From Prevotella sp. (lineage in GTDB: Bacteria; Bacteroidota; Bacteroidia; Bacteroidales; Bacteroidaceae): a stretch of 6,411 nucleotides of DNA. The position numbers and the translations under genes were made by a program. The DNA lies in the NCBI GenBank assembly GCA_017424205.1, contig JAFPAS010000298.1, forward strand, positions 1 through 6,411, given 5' to 3'. Positions within the stretch are counted from its first letter, which is position 1, and the number at the start of each line of letters is the position of its first letter. This document shows positions 5,058-6,411 of this stretch, piece by piece. The notes below the pieces were generated by a model. It saw only the letters and a list, made by a program, of their open reading frames with translations. It was not told the DNA's origin and searched no databases.

Positions 5058-6411
5058 ATGAACTTTACAATTTCAGTAAAGAGACTTTGTATGCTGACAA
5101 TGCTCAGCGTATTCTGTCTCGTGTCGTTCGCTCAAAGTTCTGTCACGGGTATCGTGAAAGACAAAACGGGTGAACCAATTGTTGGTGCCAGCATCCTTAT
5201 CAAAGGCACATCAACTGGTACAGTTACAGACATCAATGGTAATTTTACCATCCAGAAGGCTAACCCTTCTGATGTCTTAGTTATCTCATCTATCGGCTAT
5301 GCTAACCAGAATGTAAAGGTTGGAAACCAGACAAAGCTGAATGTCGTGCTTCAGGACGACATGGCAAACCTTGAAGAGGTTGTTGTGATTGGTTACGGCA
5401 CAATGAAGCGTCGCGACCTCACTGGTTCTGTAGCATCTGTAACAGGTGAAGCTCTTGCTAAGAACCCTGTGTCAAACATCGCTGAAGCACTTCAGGGACA
5501 GCTCCCAGGTGTAAACGTAATCTCACAGGACGGACGACCAGGTGCAACTATGTCTATCCGCGTTCGCGGTGGAGGTTCTATCACACAGTCTAACGAACCT
5601 CTCTACGTTGTTGACGGCATGCCGGTTGACCGCATCGACGACATCCCAGCTGACAATATCGAGAGCATCGACGTGCTGAAAGACGCTGCTTCTACTGCTA
5701 TCTATGGTGCACGTGGCGCTAACGGTGTTATCCTTATCACAACAAAGAACGCTAAGGCTGGCAAGGCTATCGTGAAGTATTCTACATACTATCAGCTCAG
5801 ACCTGCACCAGAGCAGCTCGACGTACAGAGCGCATACGAGCATGTTATGCACAACTGGGGATATGCTACAGCATACGGTGAAACATACGGCGACGGCGTT
5901 GCACGCTACTACGGACTCGGTTCTAAGTACGGCAACCATATCAACGAATATAAGAACGTTGAAGCACATAACTACATGGACGATGTGCTCCGCACTGGAA
6001 ACATGTGGAATAACGACCTCACTATCAGCGGCGGTACAGAGCGTACAAAGTATATGGCTACTGCAAGCTACATGAACAACAAGGGTAATCTCGTGAATTC
6101 CGGATTCCGTCGTTGGAACATCAACCTCAAGCTGCAGCAGGAACTTACACGCAACCTCACTCTCGACCTCAACGCTCGATACACAGAGATGCAGTTCAAG
6201 GGCCACCGCTATAACTATGCTACTGAGGCTTACCGCTATCGTCCTATCGACAATCCGCTCGGTTCTGGCGATCCTACTGACCTCGGCATGGGTTCAGCTT
6301 CTGTAGAAGAGAACTACAACCCTGTCAGCATCGTAAACGACGCCGACAACCTCCGCGACGTTTACCGTCTCAACCTCACATCAGGACTGACATGGAAGGT
6401 AATCAAGGGCC
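5058..6411 (+). CDS. SusC/RagA-family TonB-dependent transporter, N-terminal part
   Basis: The first 451 codons of an outer-membrane nutrient transporter of roughly 1000 residues; the rest lies beyond the right edge. A signal peptide covers residues 1-26 (MNFTISVKRLCMLTMLSVFC, LVSFAQ). A carboxypeptidase-D regulatory-like domain follows at about 28-100 (VTGIVKDKTGEPIVGASILIKG, then GTVTDINGNFTI). Next come the SusC-specific link LEEVVVIGYGTMKRRDLTGSV (105-125) and the TonB plug (about 126-235), with LQGQLPGV (145-152), SIRVRG (166-171), PLYVVDGMPV (181-190), IDVLKDAASTAIYGARGANGVI (204-225) and ITTK (227-230). Barrel strands begin near 240. The start is the first ATG after an in-frame stop at 5028-5030. 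The transporter would import glycans or peptides with a SusD-type lipoprotein usually encoded just downstream, not visible here. There is no extra STN domain, so control by a FecR/ECF-sigma pair through this protein is unlikely. The codons are strongly C-ending, suggesting high expression. Confidence 0.97.
   Translation, partial: MNFTISVKRLCMLTMLSVFCLVSFAQSSVTGIVKDKTGEPIVGASILIKGTSTGTVTDINGNFTIQKANPSDVLVISSIGYANQNVKVGNQTKLNVVLQDDMANLEEVVVIGYGTMKRRDLTGSVASVTGEALAKNPVSNIAEALQGQLPGVNVISQDGRPGATMSIRVRGGGSITQSNEPLYVVDGMPVDRIDDIPADNIESIDVLKDAASTAIYGARGANGVILITTKNAKAGKAIVKYSTYYQLRPAPEQLDVQSAYEHVMHNWGYATAYGETYGDGVARYYGLGSKYGNHINEYKNVEAHNYMDDVLRTGNMWNNDLTISGGTERTKYMATASYMNNKGNLVNSGFRRWNINLKLQQELTRNLTLDLNARYTEMQFKGHRYNYATEAYRYRPIDNPLGSGDPTDLGMGSASVEENYNPVSIVNDADNLRDVYRLNLTSGLTWKVIKG

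Noticed and set aside
4937..5173. A 78-codon plus-strand open frame overlapping the start of the SusC-type gene.
   Set aside because: It spans the predicted promoter and leader and runs in a different frame into the SusC signal peptide. The composition is that of random A+T-rich sequence.
5523..6206. A 227-codon open frame on the minus strand inside the SusC-type gene.
   Set aside because: It lies fully antisense to a clear SusC/RagA coding sequence. Its Val/Cys/Ser-rich translation has no domain, and it stays open because the C-ending codons of the transporter give few antisense stops.

Overview
The window reads as Bacteroidetes chromosomal DNA, most likely from a Prevotella-like member of the Bacteroidales. 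Three things point there: the start of a SusC/RagA-type outer-membrane transporter at the right end, promoters of the Bacteroidetes form (TTG, about 17-20 bases, TAnnTTTG), and A-rich leaders without clear Shine-Dalgarno sequences. The assignment rests on motif recognition, not on a database search.

Left region (1-3105): an envelope efflux module with its own two-component control. On the minus strand a TolC-type outer-membrane factor (114-1439) is followed after 32 bases by the first 27 codons of a probable HlyD/MacA-type periplasmic adaptor that runs off the window. Divergently, on the plus strand, lie a response regulator (1626-2156) and, one base later, a sensor histidine kinase (2158-3045). 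The regulator has a receiver joined almost directly to a Fis-type helix-turn-helix, without the AAA+ sigma-54 domain usual in the NtrC-type relatives it resembles. The kinase is short, with one predicted membrane segment and no sensor domain. The shared intergenic region carries two 17-bp inverted repeats of the form TGTC-N9-GACA with centres 23 bp apart, placed upstream of both promoters. They are the best candidates for the regulator's binding sites. A perfect 18-bp hairpin closes the two-component operon.

Middle region (3106-4807): an array of 8-bp tandem repeats, then a minus-strand pair. Transcription order is a small coiled-coil, lipoprotein-like protein of unknown function (4340-4807), then a two-domain protein (3206-4312) with an AAA_28-type P-loop NTPase joined to a CYTH/triphosphate-tunnel-like domain, the architecture described for eukaryotic TTD14. 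Its base composition is visibly more G+C-rich than the efflux-control genes.

Right region (4808-6411): a 250-bp A+T-rich divergent promoter region, then the first 451 codons of a SusC/RagA TonB-dependent transporter. Its substrate, its SusD partner and any dedicated regulator lie outside the window.

No tRNA, rRNA, CRISPR array, insertion sequence or phage gene was seen. The most promising points for follow-up are the paired operators with the reduced two-component system, and the NTPase-CYTH fusion with its lipoprotein neighbour.
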